A stretch of DNA of 64,000 bases from Saccharibacillus sp. O23 (GCF_002205895.1 NZ_NJDE01000014.1:62001-126000), one strand, 5' to 3'. Shown: positions 7,813-16,651, counted from the stretch's first letter. Program-made: numbers and translations. Notes: generated by a model from the sequence alone, not told the origin.

Positions 7813-10089
7813 ATGAAAAAATCTGTCTCTTCCGTTCTTTCCGTCAAAAACGCCGCCGTTTCGGCGATCGCGTTGACGTCTCTTGCCGCGCCGTTCTCCG
7901 CGCTGGCCGCTTCCGACGCCGCAGCGCCGGGCAAAGTTTCGTCCGCTCCGGCAGGCGACGTCGAGCGCGCGCAAGCCCGCGGCATTCTGCTCGGCGACGC
8001 GCAAGGCCGTCTAGGCGAGAACCAAGCGCTCACGCGCGCCGAATTCGCCGTGCTCATCGCGCGCGCGTTCGATCTCGATACGCCTCAGTTCCCGTACAGC
8101 TCGTACAAAGACGTCGCGGTCTCTTCTTGGGCTTCGCCCGCGGCCGAAGCGCTGCGCGCCAAAGGCTGGATGAGCGGCAGCGGCAGCGCTTTCCTGCCGA
8201 ACGCGCCGGTCACGCAGGAGCAGATGGCGTCCGTGCTGGCCAAAGCATTGGGTCTGAGCGAATCGCCGCTGTCCGTGCCGGGTGCGGGCGTGACGGAAGA
8301 AGATCTGGCCGCAGCCAGCGGCTGGGCGCGCGGATCGCTGAAACAGGCCGCTTCGGCCGGACTGCTCGGCGTCTACGCGAACGGAATCAAACCGGGCCAA
8401 GCCGTCCTGCGCGGCGAAGCCGCTTCGGCCGTGCTCGCGGCGTCGAACCTGCGGCCGCAAGTCGTCGAAGCGGTCGGCGACGGAACGGTCAAACTGGGCG
8501 GAGTGACTTATGCCGCAACAGCCGAACTTGCGGGTCTGTTCTCGGCCGCCAACCAAGACGCGCTGATCGGAGCCAAAGTGCGCGGTTACGCAGCGAACGG
8601 CAGCCTTCGGTCCGTATACGGATTGGAATTGAACGCCTCGGGAAAAGAGGCAGCGCAAGGGCAGGCGGAATTCTCCGGCAACGTCGCGTTGAACGGCGGC
8701 GGCAGCAAGATCGCCGGCAGCGTGACCGTCAACGGCGACTTCTACACATTGAATAATCTGGCCGTCGCGGGCGACCTGACGATCGGATCGAAAGTCGAAC
8801 AGGATTTCTCGGGTTCGGGCCTCGAAGTCGCCGGCGCGACGAACGTGCTCGGCGGAGACGAGAACACCGTGGCGTTCTCGGACTCCAAACTGCAAACGGT
8901 CGCGGTCGGCAAACCGAATGTGCGCGTGAAGTTCATGTCGGGTACGACGTTAACGGAAATCCATGTGAACGCGAACGCGAATATCGAAAGCGAAGCAGGC
9001 GTCCGGATTCCGAAGATGACGGTCGACGAACAGGTCTCGAACCTGAAGCTGAGCGCGGAGGTCGGTTCGCTGCTGTTGACGGGATCGCCTTCGGTAAATC
9101 TCGGGACTAACGCGAGCATCGTCAGCTTGAGCCTGCCGTCCGGCGTATCGCCGCTGTCGCTCATCTCGAACTTCTCGGCGTTCGTCGCGAAGATCGGCAC
9201 CGTCAACGGGCAAACCGCGTCGTCGTTTATTCCTCAGCCTGTCGTCGCGTCGCCTCCGGTATCGAATCCGAATCCGCCGGCGCCGAGCATGCCTTCCGAA
9301 CCGTCGGTTCCGGCCGATTCGACCGCGCTGAATGCGGCGATCGCCGACGCGGAGCTCGCGCTGACGGAGGCTGCCGGCAATTCGGACGCGATCGGCACTT
9401 ATCCGCAGCTTAACGTGAAAAAAGCGCAGGCGGCGATTCGAACGGCTCGATCCACGCTTGCTGATCCGGCCGCGACCCAGCAGACGCTGAATCAAGCCGT
9501 CAATACGCTGACTGCGGAGACGGCGACGCTGCGCGCGTCGAAGAATTATACGCTTCTGACTCGCCGTCTGGCGCAGTATCAGGCCGATTACGGCCCCGTA
9601 ACGCCGGGAGCCGGACCGAGACAAGCGGAATCGTCTTTGTATGAAGCGTATCAAGCCAAATTCCGCGAACTGTCCGCCTTGAACACCGATCCGTTCGTCG
9701 AACTGCCGGATCAATCCTCGAAGGTCAACGAGCTGGACGCTGTCGTCAACAGCCTGTACGCGAATATCGTCGCTTGGAATACCGCCGATCTGATCGCGGA
9801 AATCGCCCAATCGGAGAAAGCGCTGATTCAATACGCGGATACCCGGCATACTAAAGAGAACGTGCTCCGCGATCTGGAGGCGGCCAAAGCGGCGCTGCAA
9901 GCTTATCAGAAAGATCCGCTCGGTACGAAGCAGGAGGCGTTGGATACGGCGCGTTCCAACCTGAATATCAGCAACTATCTCTATATCTTGGCCAACGGCG
10001 GAGAAGACGACAAAAACGCGGACGCGAGTTCCGGCGGCGCCGACACCCAGCAGTTGGTCTACGACGAAAAAAGCGATTCGATCCGTTAA
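7813..10089 (+). CDS. Secreted S-layer-homology (SLH) domain protein with beta-repeat and helical modules
   Basis: 758 residues. Signal peptide at residues 1-32 (MKKSVSS..., cleavage near ALA-AS). Three SLH-type motifs cover about residues 45-215, with typical LTRAEFAVLIARAF and VTQEQMASVLAKAL helices; the third is degenerate. Family knowledge: SLH triplets bind pyruvylated secondary wall polymer. The middle (about 270-470) is a Gly/Asn/Val-rich beta-helix-like repeat, followed by a Pro-rich linker and a helical C-terminus. The latter contains an IGTYPQ-NVKKAQAAIRTA segment resembling the GQYP modules of the secreted proteins at 25432, 45792 and 47280. It probably displays these modules at the wall. 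The function of the C-terminal part is not recognised. Confidence 0.85.
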   Translation: MKKSVSSVLSVKNAAVSAIALTSLAAPFSALAASDAAAPGKVSSAPAGDVERAQARGILLGDAQGRLGENQALTRAEFAVLIARAFDLDTPQFPYSSYKDVAVSSWASPAAEALRAKGWMSGSGSAFLPNAPVTQEQMASVLAKALGLSESPLSVPGAGVTEEDLAAASGWARGSLKQAASAGLLGVYANGIKPGQAVLRGEAASAVLAASNLRPQVVEAVGDGTVKLGGVTYAATAELAGLFSAANQDALIGAKVRGYAANGSLRSVYGLELNASGKEAAQGQAEFSGNVALNGGGSKIAGSVTVNGDFYTLNNLAVAGDLTIGSKVEQDFSGSGLEVAGATNVLGGDENTVAFSDSKLQTVAVGKPNVRVKFMSGTTLTEIHVNANANIESEAGVRIPKMTVDEQVSNLKLSAEVGSLLLTGSPSVNLGTNASIVSLSLPSGVSPLSLISNFSAFVAKIGTVNGQTASSFIPQPVVASPPVSNPNPPAPSMPSEPSVPADSTALNAAIADAELALTEAAGNSDAIGTYPQLNVKKAQAAIRTARSTLADPAATQQTLNQAVNTLTAETATLRASKNYTLLTRRLAQYQADYGPVTPGAGPRQAESSLYEAYQAKFRELSALNTDPFVELPDQSSKVNELDAVVNSLYANIVAWNTADLIAEIAQSEKALIQYADTRHTKENVLRDLEAAKAALQAYQKDPLGTKQEALDTARSNLNISNYLYILANGGEDDKNADASSGGADTQQLVYDEKSDSIR

Positions 10090-10143
10090 GGCAGGCCTGA
10101 TGATGCGCGAAACGGCATTGCACAAAAACGGAGGGAACCTATC

Positions 10144-10998
10144 GTGATCACGATCCGATCGCTGCCGGCGTCCGACGAGCGCTTCCGAGCGATCCTGCCG
10201 GCTTCGCGCGGGCCGCTGCCGTCTGAATCGGCCGGGCTTGAAGCCGATCTGGACGGTTTGTTCGCAGGGCTGGCGCTGGTCGTTCCGGACTGTTCTACCG
10301 GAATCGGCCGGATCGAAGCGCTGCATACGCCCGAACTGTTCCGCAATCTCGGCGTGGGCAGCCGGCTGCTGCTGGAAGCCGAACGCCGGCTGCTCGATGC
10401 CGGCTGCCGCAGAAGCCGGATCGACGTGACGGTTCGCCGCGGCGGCCCGTCGCCGGAAATGGATTTTCTGCGCAAACGCGGTTACGGCGGCGATACGCTT
10501 CGCCGCCGGACGTACACCCTCCGCACGTCCGGCGTCGCAAACGAAGGCTGGTTCGATCGGCTTCGCCTGCCGGAGAGGGCGGCACTTATTCCGCTGCTTT
10601 CCGCCGGCGTCGACGAGCGCCGGCAGGTCGCCGAGCTGCTCATGTCCGGCGTTCCTTCGGATCTTGATCCGTTCCGCGAAGAGCGGCGGCTGCACGTCGA
10701 ATTCAGCCTGCTGCTGAAGCTCGGCGGACAAGTCGCCGGATGGGCGAGCGTTCAGGAAACGGCGTCGAACCTGCTGCTGGTTCGGACGATGTACGCGCGT
10801 CCGGAGCTTCGCCTGCCGGGCGGCGGGTTCGCGCTGCTGGCGGAGATCTTGCGCCGTTTCGGATTGCCGGAGCGTTACGCTTATCTGACGTTCAACGTCG
10901 CGGGCGACAACGAAGCGATGCTGCGGATCGCGGATCGCAAGTTGACGCGGCACGCGGCGAACGTCAAGTCGCTGATCCGCTTGGAGAAAGAGCTGTAA
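10144..10998 (+). CDS. GNAT-family N-acetyltransferase, second copy
   Basis: 284 residues starting GTG-ATC-ACG after AACGGAGGGAACC. It has the same architecture as the 6815 gene: acetyl-CoA motif RNLGVGSRLL near residues 67-76, then a degenerate second domain. It lies 54 bases downstream of the SLH gene and probably belongs to its transcript. Identity with the first copy is spread along the full length, so this is an old gene duplication rather than a recent repeat. The substrate is unknown. Confidence 0.8.
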   Translation: MITIRSLPASDERFRAILPASRGPLPSESAGLEADLDGLFAGLALVVPDCSTGIGRIEALHTPELFRNLGVGSRLLLEAERRLLDAGCRRSRIDVTVRRGGPSPEMDFLRKRGYGGDTLRRRTYTLRTSGVANEGWFDRLRLPERAALIPLLSAGVDERRQVAELLMSGVPSDLDPFREERRLHVEFSLLLKLGGQVAGWASVQETASNLLLVRTMYARPELRLPGGGFALLAEILRRFGLPERYAYLTFNVAGDNEAMLRIADRKLTRHAANVKSLIRLEKEL

Positions 10999-11069
10999 AG
11001 ATTGTAAAACCGGGCTGGATCGGGCGGGAAGGCGAGAGTAGCCGACGCGCCCGGGAATCCCCGCTTCAG

Positions 11070-11124
11070 GTCGGCCCGAGGGCCGACGAACTTCGCCGCC
11101 GGGCGGTTGTCCGGCGGCGTTTTT
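11070..11124 (+). terminator. Intrinsic terminator after the GNAT-SLH-GNAT group
   Basis: CGCCGCCGG (11094-11102) pairs with CCGGCGGCG (11111-11119), followed by TTTTT. A second hairpin, GTCGGCC-cga-GGGCCGAC, stands just before it (11070-11087). Confidence 0.8.
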
Positions 11125-11146
11125 ACATAAGAAACGCGATTGCAAA

Positions 11147-11175
11147 TTGACGAAACTTCGGTTGGCTGATAAATT
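11147..11175 (+). promoter_or_regulatory. Sigma-A promoter of the ATP-grasp operon
   Basis: TTGACG (11147-11152), 17-base spacer, TAAATT (11170-11175), about 33 bases before the ATP-grasp start. Confidence 0.55.
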
Positions 11176-11207
11176 AGGTACAATCTTGCGATGGAGGCGG
11201 TCCGGTT

Positions 11208-12374
11208 ATGAATTTTGTGTTTTTCTCTCCCCATTTTCCCGGCAGCAGCGGCGAGTTCGCGATTCGGCTGCACGAAGAAGGCGCGACGGTGCTCGGCATC
11301 GGCGACGCTTCGTACGACAGTCTGCCTCCCCGGCTTCAAGCGGCACTAACGGAACACTACCGCGTCGAGAACATGGAAAGCGAAGACGAGACTCTTCGCG
11401 CGGTCGGATTCTTCACGCATAAATACGGCAAGATCGACCGTTTCGAGTCCATGAACGAATACTGGCTCGAGAGCGACGCGCGCATGCGCACGGACTTCAA
11501 TATCGACGGAACCAAAGCCGACTTTGTCGATAACCTTAAACAGAAATCGAAGATGAAAGCCTTTTTCCGCCAGAGCGGCGTGGATACGGTACGTTTTCTC
11601 AAAAATCCGGATCATGAAAGCGCAGCGGCCTTCGTGGCGGAGAACGGCTTCCCCGTAGTGGTCAAACCGGATCTGGGATCGGGCGCCAGCCACACGTACA
11701 AACTGAGCGATCAGGGCGAGCTGGATTATTTCCTGCATACGAAGCCGGCGGATACCGAGTTTATTATGGAAGAATTTATCGACGGCATCATTCTGACCTA
11801 CGACGGAATCATCGATCACGAAGGCGTGGTGCGTTTTCAAGCCAGCCACCGTTTCGAGCAGAGCATCATGAAAGTCGTCAGCGACGACGACCATCTGCGC
11901 TACTTCTGCCTCAAAAACGTCGATCCGGACGTGGAGCGGGCGGGACGAAGCATTCTCGAAGCGTTCGGCATCCGGGAGCGTTTCTTCCATATCGAGCTGT
12001 TCAAATCGAACAAAGACGGCCGCCTGATCGCGCTCGAAGTCAATATGCGGCCGCCCGGCGCTTGGATGACGGACGCGATCAACTACGCCTACGACGTGGA
12101 CGTGTATTCGCTCTGGGCGAAAACGGTCGTGCACGGCGGCAGCGGCGAACCTCCGGAAGGCCATTATTATACGGGGTACGCCAGCCGCAAAGACCGCAAA
12201 CATTATCGCCACGGCCATGAAGAGATTCTGCATGCATGGGGCGACGCGATCGTGCGTTACGACGAGATCGAAGCGGTGTTCAGCCGGGCCAGCGGCAATC
12301 GGGCGTATCAGTTCCGGACGGATTCGCTCGAACGGGTACGGGAGATCGCGGATTATATTCAAGCGGAATGGTAA
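11208..12374 (+). CDS. ATP-grasp domain ligase, substrate unknown
   Basis: 388 residues. The N-terminal pre-ATP-grasp Rossmann-like part begins MNFVFFSPHFPG. ATP-grasp elements follow: GFPVVVKPDLGSGASHTY (nucleotide-binding Lys and Gly/Ser loop, about residues 146-163), EFIMEEFIDG, and the metal-binding end LIALEVNMRPPGAW (Glu and Asn ligands). Family knowledge: these enzymes join a carboxylate to an amine or thiol via acyl phosphate. RBS GGAGG at good distance. The next gene, an alpha/beta-hydrolase-fold protein, starts 27 bases after the stop, so the two probably form an operon and act on the same amide or ester. No known pathway gene is nearby. Confidence 0.8.
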   Translation: MNFVFFSPHFPGSSGEFAIRLHEEGATVLGIGDASYDSLPPRLQAALTEHYRVENMESEDETLRAVGFFTHKYGKIDRFESMNEYWLESDARMRTDFNIDGTKADFVDNLKQKSKMKAFFRQSGVDTVRFLKNPDHESAAAFVAENGFPVVVKPDLGSGASHTYKLSDQGELDYFLHTKPADTEFIMEEFIDGIILTYDGIIDHEGVVRFQASHRFEQSIMKVVSDDDHLRYFCLKNVDPDVERAGRSILEAFGIRERFFHIELFKSNKDGRLIALEVNMRPPGAWMTDAINYAYDVDVYSLWAKTVVHGGSGEPPEGHYYTGYASRKDRKHYRHGHEEILHAWGDAIVRYDEIEAVFSRASGNRAYQFRTDSLERVREIADYIQAEW

Positions 12375-12401
12375 AATAAGGGCGAGAGGCGGGACTGCGG
12401 C

Positions 12402-13154
12402 ATGGTAACGGTGCAATATCGAAAAGAATACAGTCCGGCGCTCGGCCGGGACATGGAATATAAAGTGTACGGCGACCGGGGCAAACCGATGCTGGTGTTC
12501 CCGACGTCGCTCGGACGCTTCTATCAATATGAAGACTCCGGCATGATCGACGAGCTGGCGGAATGGATCGACGCGGGCAAATTGCAGGTATGGGCTTGCG
12601 ATACGCTCGACGAAGAGACCTTTTTCTCGCCGCATTGGAACATCCAAGACCGGATCGGTCGGCACGAGCAGTACAATGCATACATCGTAAACGAGCTGAT
12701 TCCGAAGATTTTGTGGGAAAGCAAGCACAATAACGGCGAAGACGAGCAGAAGATTCTGATCAGCGGGTGCTCGATGGGCGCTTACTACAGCGGGAATTTC
12801 TTTTTCAGGCATCCGGAGTTCTTCGATTCGCTGCTCGCGCTCAGCGGGGTCTATTCGGTGAACCATTTCTTCGGAGGTTATCGGGACGGCGCGGTCTATT
12901 ACAACTCGCCGCTCGATTATCTGCCGGGCTTAAACGACGACGGAATCTTGGAGCAGTATCGGCGCAGCCGGATCATCGTCTGCTGCGGTCAAGGCGCGTG
13001 GGAAGACGAGATGCGCGAGGAGACGGCACGACTGCGCGAAGTGTTGTACAATAAAGTCGTGCCGGCGCGCGTGGACTTCTGGGGCTACGACGCGGATCAC
13101 GATTGGATATGGTGGAGACGCCAGATCCGTTATTACATGGGCGAACTGCTGTAG
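12402..13154 (+). CDS. Putative esterase-family alpha/beta hydrolase
   Basis: 250 residues. The nucleophile elbow GCSMGAYYS (Ser near residue 124), an upstream strand KPMLVFPTS and a late YDADHDWIWW containing a likely catalytic Asp/His fit the esterase D / putative-esterase family. There is no signal peptide, so it is cytoplasmic. It follows the ATP-grasp gene closely. Either it hydrolyses a product or protecting group made by the ligase or it activates the substrate; that is inference. Family fit is good; specific substrate unknown. Confidence 0.75.
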   Translation: MVTVQYRKEYSPALGRDMEYKVYGDRGKPMLVFPTSLGRFYQYEDSGMIDELAEWIDAGKLQVWACDTLDEETFFSPHWNIQDRIGRHEQYNAYIVNELIPKILWESKHNNGEDEQKILISGCSMGAYYSGNFFFRHPEFFDSLLALSGVYSVNHFFGGYRDGAVYYNSPLDYLPGLNDDGILEQYRRSRIIVCCGQGAWEDEMREETARLREVLYNKVVPARVDFWGYDADHDWIWWRRQIRYYMGELL

Positions 13155-13347
13155 CGCGAAGTCTACGGGATGCGCCGGCGGATTCTGTAAACCGGTACGC
13201 GGCTGTTCGGGAGTGCGATCGACGATTGCCGCGGTTCGAGCGGGCGAACGTCGAGGCATGAATCGGAAGCGGCGTATTTAAAGGCGGCTTTCCGGCTTGG
13301 ATCGGAGAAGACGAGCCGCCGACGGAATAAGGAAGGGGCCGACAACG

Positions 13348-14277
13348 ATGAGCTTTTTGACAAAATGGTTCGGAAAAAAGGACAAAAACGAGCAAGAACG
13401 CGAAGAAACGCGCAGCGTGCAGGCGGATCGGGAGCGTCAGGAGCAAACGGCTCCGGCGTCCGACCGCGCGGACCGGAACGCCGAGCCTGACCGTTCGGCA
13501 GCGGACGGTCCGCCGGATTGGACCCATATCCCGCAGCAGCGGCCGGGAACGAAAGTCTTGACGCGGTATATCCTGCTGCGTTCTCCCGAATTGGAACTGG
13601 GGCAATTCGCGCAGGCGCTGCGCGAGCGGGAACCGAATTCGCGCGGAGGCGTGCATGAAGCGCGGATCATCGTGCATGTTCGGGATATGACGGTGGTCGC
13701 GGACGCGGCCGTCGGACCGCTGCCGAACGGCGAGGTCGAGCAGAACGCCAAGTACAACGTGATGTGGCCGAACGCGGAAGAAGCGATTCAAGGTTACGGC
13801 GGACATATCCGCGTCACGGCGATCAACGTCGAAGACGGCGTGGAAGGACATAAGCTGTTGACGAACGTCGTCGCGGCGCTGCTTAGCGGCATGCCGAACG
13901 CGCTGGCCGTCTACTCCGCGCCGATGCTCGTCAGCCCGGCCGCGTATCTCTCCAGCGCCGATATGCTCAAAGGCGACGGCACGCTGCCGATCAATCTGTG
14001 GGTATTCGTCGGTTTGTACGGCAGCGAGCAGGGCGGATCGGCGTATACGCACGGCATGCAGGACTTCGGCGGCGACGAGCTGGAGCTGCTGAATACGCAG
14101 CGCTCGCCGAGCGAGACCTTCGAGCTGATGTTCTCGATCGCCGCGTATTCGATCGATCGGCGTCTGCATTTCCAAGGCGGCGAGAACATCGCGTTCAAAG
14201 AAGGCCAGTCCTTGGAGCTTGAGCGTTCCCCCGGGGCGGCGCTGGGCGGGACGACGATGAAGATTAAAGGGTTCTGA
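13348..14277 (+). CDS. DUF4261-like hypothetical protein
   Basis: 309 residues. ATG 13348 follows GGAAGGGG; the longer frame lacks an RBS. A charged, low-complexity N-terminus (FGKKDKNEQEREE, residues ~8-70) precedes a globular domain with conserved-looking IIVHVRDMTVVADAAVGPLPNGEVEQNAKYN split over about residues 105-140 and a second half with LPINLWVFVGLYG. The arrangement resembles DUF4261 proteins of Bacillota, whose function is not known. No signal or membrane segment. It is followed by a strong terminator, so it is probably monocistronic. Confidence 0.6.
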   Translation: MSFLTKWFGKKDKNEQEREETRSVQADRERQEQTAPASDRADRNAEPDRSAADGPPDWTHIPQQRPGTKVLTRYILLRSPELELGQFAQALREREPNSRGGVHEARIIVHVRDMTVVADAAVGPLPNGEVEQNAKYNVMWPNAEEAIQGYGGHIRVTAINVEDGVEGHKLLTNVVAALLSGMPNALAVYSAPMLVSPAAYLSSADMLKGDGTLPINLWVFVGLYGSEQGGSAYTHGMQDFGGDELELLNTQRSPSETFELMFSIAAYSIDRRLHFQGGENIAFKEGQSLELERSPGAALGGTTMKIKGF

Positions 14278-14310
14278 CGTTCGGACGTTAAGATCAGGTG
14301 GAAAAAAGAG

Positions 14311-14348
14311 AAAGCACCGACGGACCGGGAGGTCTGGCGGTGCTTTTT
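14311..14348 (+). terminator. Intrinsic terminator after the DUF4261-like gene
   Basis: AAAGCACCG (14311-14319) pairs with CGGTGCTTT (14338-14346), which continues into a T-run. Confidence 0.85.
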
Positions 14349-14389
14349 GTGCTGCGGGAATGTGGGCGATGCGTAGGAGTGTGAATGTT

Positions 14390-14584
14390 CTAACGGAACG
14401 TATGACCGTTAGAAGGTGCATTTTTGCGGAAATCAGCGCTTAACGGAAATCAGCGACGCTTAGAAGCGAATGATTAGAGAAAACGGCTAAATTTGCTCTG
14501 TTTTTCGCGTCTTAGCGTCACCTCGTTCCGTTAAAATTCCAGATTGTCGAAAAAGGTGTTCTAAGCGTCGTGTCGTTCCGTTAG
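14390..14584. repeat. 195-base inverted-repeat intergenic element
   Basis: Ends are a perfect 11-base inverted repeat, CTAACGGAACG (14390-14400) and CGTTCCGTTAG (14574-14584). Inside, related units (TTAACGGAA...GACGCTTAG, from about 14441, and their mirror GTCTTAGCGTC...GTTCCGTTAA ending near 14533) give four copies of one motif, two per strand. It could be a MITE-like or REP-like element. No ORF of note within. Confidence 0.6.
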
Positions 14585-14666
14585 CGGGAATGGTTGTTGG
14601 GTTGGAGCCGTGTAGGGAGCGACTGCTCCCACTTTCAGCCCTTACAGGACAAGGCTTTACGCCCTC

Positions 14667-14795
14667 AAAAGTGCGAACTTCAAATTCACCCTATTGAAAA
14701 CCGGACAAAAACACAATCAAAAACGTCAAATCCTTTACGCCGCGCGGGGTGCGAACCTCCCGGGGATTTCATGGGAGCTTCGGGTTCGCACTTTT
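14667..14795. repeat. Nested hairpin element with 12-base inverted repeat
   Basis: AAAAGTGCGAAC (14667-14678) is the exact inverse of GTTCGCACTTTT (14784-14795). A second copy, GTGCGAACC near 14750, forms a tighter hairpin with the same right arm, with TCCC/GGGA pairing inside. The stretch 14585-14935 has no convincing gene. Confidence 0.5.
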
Positions 14796-14935
14796 CATCT
14801 TCAGTTTACCCCCACACGCCGACGCACTTCCCTCTGCCAAAATTGCAAAACACCCCCGGGGTCTTTATGATAAACAATAAGGTGACATGACTTTCGTATA
14901 GGTTGATCCAATCACTAGCGAAGGAGGAACCGAAA

Positions 14936-15181
14936 ATGAACGAAGACCCTCGCAACAATCGAAGCGGAAACGAAGGTGCAGGAGGCGGAGCGGGAGAGAA
15001 AGACGGCTCGCAGCCGATACTCGGTCTCGGAATCGCGCTGGGCACGGCATTCGGAATGTTATTCGGACTCGCGATGCATAATCTTGCCGTCGGATTGCCG
15101 ATCGGCATCGCGATGGGCGTCGCTTTCGGCGCAGCCATGCAGAATTCGCGCAAAGATCAAAATAAGAATCCCTCGGAATAA
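14936..15181 (+). CDS. Small glycine-zipper membrane protein, 81 aa
   Basis: ATG 14936 follows AAGGAGGAACCG. A hydrophilic Asn/Gly/Glu-rich N-terminus (residues 1-28) precedes a hydrophobic region built on G-x3-G spacing, with IALGTAFGMLFGLAMHN then GLPIGIAMGVAFGAAM. It is probably one helical hairpin in the membrane. A shorter relative (47 aa) is encoded at 34867. It sits 57 bases before the serine hydrolase gene and may share its transcript. Function unknown; this kind of small peptide is frequent in Bacillales. Confidence 0.7.
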   Translation: MNEDPRNNRSGNEGAGGGAGEKDGSQPILGLGIALGTAFGMLFGLAMHNLAVGLPIGIAMGVAFGAAMQNSRKDQNKNPSE

Positions 15182-15238
15182 ACGTTGAATATAGCGAACG
15201 CTTCATGCTTAGGATAACCGAGGGAAGGAGGAATGCAG

Positions 15239-16471
15239 ATGGATGCCGTCACACAAATGCTGAACGACCATAAGAAAATCGCCCGTTGGGCGCAGCTTCC
15301 GAATCATTCGCCCGCGATCGGCTGGATCGTGCGAGGCGAACGTTTTTACTGGACGCCGAATCATGAAGGAAGCGATCGAACGAATACGCCGAACGAAGCT
15401 CAATACGAGATCGGATCGATCACCAAGACGATGACCGCTTTTCGCTTAGCCAAAGGCGAGCAGGACGGTCTCTGGCAGGCTTCCGATACGCTGGCCGATC
15501 TGCTGCCCGAACTCGCGGATAGCGAGTTCGCCCGTAATGTCACCCTGCGGCAGTTGGCGACGCACACGTCGGGGTTACCTCGGCTCGCGAAGAATCAGAT
15601 CCTGATGTCGATGAAGCAGGACAAGACCAACCCTTACGCCGCTTACGCCGAAGAACATTTGCTGCAAGCCGTTCGGGAAGAGACCCTTCGCTCGGGAGCC
15701 AAGCACGAGTACTCGAATTACGGATACGGTTTGCTGGGATGGGCGCTCAGCCGGGCTTCCGGCGTACCGGCATCTGCGGCGCTGCATCAGGAACTTTTTA
15801 CTCGGCTAGGCATGTCCGCAAGCGTGATGGCGATCCTGAACGAAACCGATGCGACAGCAAACAAAGCGGAAACGGAACACGTACAGCACGAGATCGTCGA
15901 AAAAGTCTCGGGAGGCGCGACCTTGCGGGTGCAGACGGAAAAGGGAAAGGCGAGAAGTTTCAATACCGCAGGCAATCCGGCTTCGTCGGGCACCTCCGTT
16001 TCGCCATCTTCCGAGCTGCTTCCCGGCTACGCTCCGGGCGGTCGCTCCATGCCGCATTGGGATTTTACTTCCGCGATGGCCGGAGCGGGAGCCGTTCGTT
16101 CGACGATCGAAGACATGTTGACGTATGCGGAAGCGCAGCTCGGACAGCATTCGGACGCAGCTGAACTCGAGCCGGTTTTTCTGGAATGCCAGAAAGAGCA
16201 AGCTTCCGTCGCGCCATCCAAAGGCGTGGGCATCGGATACGCGTGGATGCGTTCCATGCGCAAAGACGGCACGGTGACCCATTGGCATAACGGCGCGACT
16301 TACGGCTTCAGCAGCTTTATGGCGTTTAACCGCGATCTGCAATCCGGCTTCGTCGTGTTGTCCAATCGCGGAGTGAGCTTCTCGGGACAGATCAAGCAAA
16401 TGCTGGGGCTGGGCGAATTAAGCACGGACCGAGCGGCCAAGCTTGTCGGAGAAGCGTTGTTTAGTAACTAA
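15239..16471 (+). CDS. Serine hydrolase, beta-lactamase/penicillin-binding-protein family (class C fold)
   Basis: About 410 residues. The three active-site boxes are visible: SxxK as GSITKTM (Ser near residue 61), YxN as EYSNYGYGLLG, and a final HNG in THWHNGATYGFSS in place of KTG. There is no signal peptide, which is unusual for this family and suggests a cytoplasmic esterase or peptidase rather than antibiotic resistance. ATG 15239 gives 8 bases after AAGGAGG; ATG 15233 would overlap the spacing. A terminator follows. Family certain, substrate unknown. Confidence 0.85.
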   Translation: MDAVTQMLNDHKKIARWAQLPNHSPAIGWIVRGERFYWTPNHEGSDRTNTPNEAQYEIGSITKTMTAFRLAKGEQDGLWQASDTLADLLPELADSEFARNVTLRQLATHTSGLPRLAKNQILMSMKQDKTNPYAAYAEEHLLQAVREETLRSGAKHEYSNYGYGLLGWALSRASGVPASAALHQELFTRLGMSASVMAILNETDATANKAETEHVQHEIVEKVSGGATLRVQTEKGKARSFNTAGNPASSGTSVSPSSELLPGYAPGGRSMPHWDFTSAMAGAGAVRSTIEDMLTYAEAQLGQHSDAAELEPVFLECQKEQASVAPSKGVGIGYAWMRSMRKDGTVTHWHNGATYGFSSFMAFNRDLQSGFVVLSNRGVSFSGQIKQMLGLGELSTDRAAKLVGEALFSN

Positions 16472-16535
16472 TACCTTGTAGTAAACGATAAAGTCAGCCC
16501 GTTTTCCCGGCTAACCTTACTTTACCGACAACCTG

Positions 16536-16566
16536 AGACTTCGCCTCCCGCGAAGTCTTTTTTTCA
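16536..16566 (+). terminator. Intrinsic terminator after the serine hydrolase
   Basis: AGACTTCGC pairs with GCGAAGTCT around a CTCCC loop, followed by seven T. Confidence 0.85.
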
Positions 16567-16583
16567 TTTCCCCAAAATTTCTC

Positions 16584-16612
16584 TTGCTCTAAAATAAACC
16601 CTGTGCTATTTT
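16584..16612 (+). promoter_or_regulatory. Probable promoter of the LacI-family gene
   Basis: TTGCTC (16584-16589), 17-base spacer, TATTTT (16607-16612). The operator at 16619-16636 covers the expected start site. Confidence 0.4.
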
Positions 16613-16618
16613 TAAAAA

Positions 16619-16636
16619 TATAAAAACGTTTTTATA
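16619..16636. promoter_or_regulatory. LacI-family operator O1 (perfect 18-bp palindrome)
   Basis: TATAAAAACGTTTTTATA is self-complementary with the central CG step of LacI/GalR operators. It lies 15 bases before the repressor start codon, consistent with autoregulation. Related sites are at 17802 and 19850. Confidence 0.75.
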
Positions 16637-16651
16637 AAAGGAACAAAAATT

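Noticed and set aside
14594-14890. 98-codon ORF in the repeat-rich intergenic region
   Set aside because: Runs through the inverted repeats, no RBS, low-quality composition.
15239-16471. Antibiotic-resistance beta-lactamase
   Set aside because: No signal peptide and the KTG box is replaced by HNG, as in esterase- or peptidase-like relatives.
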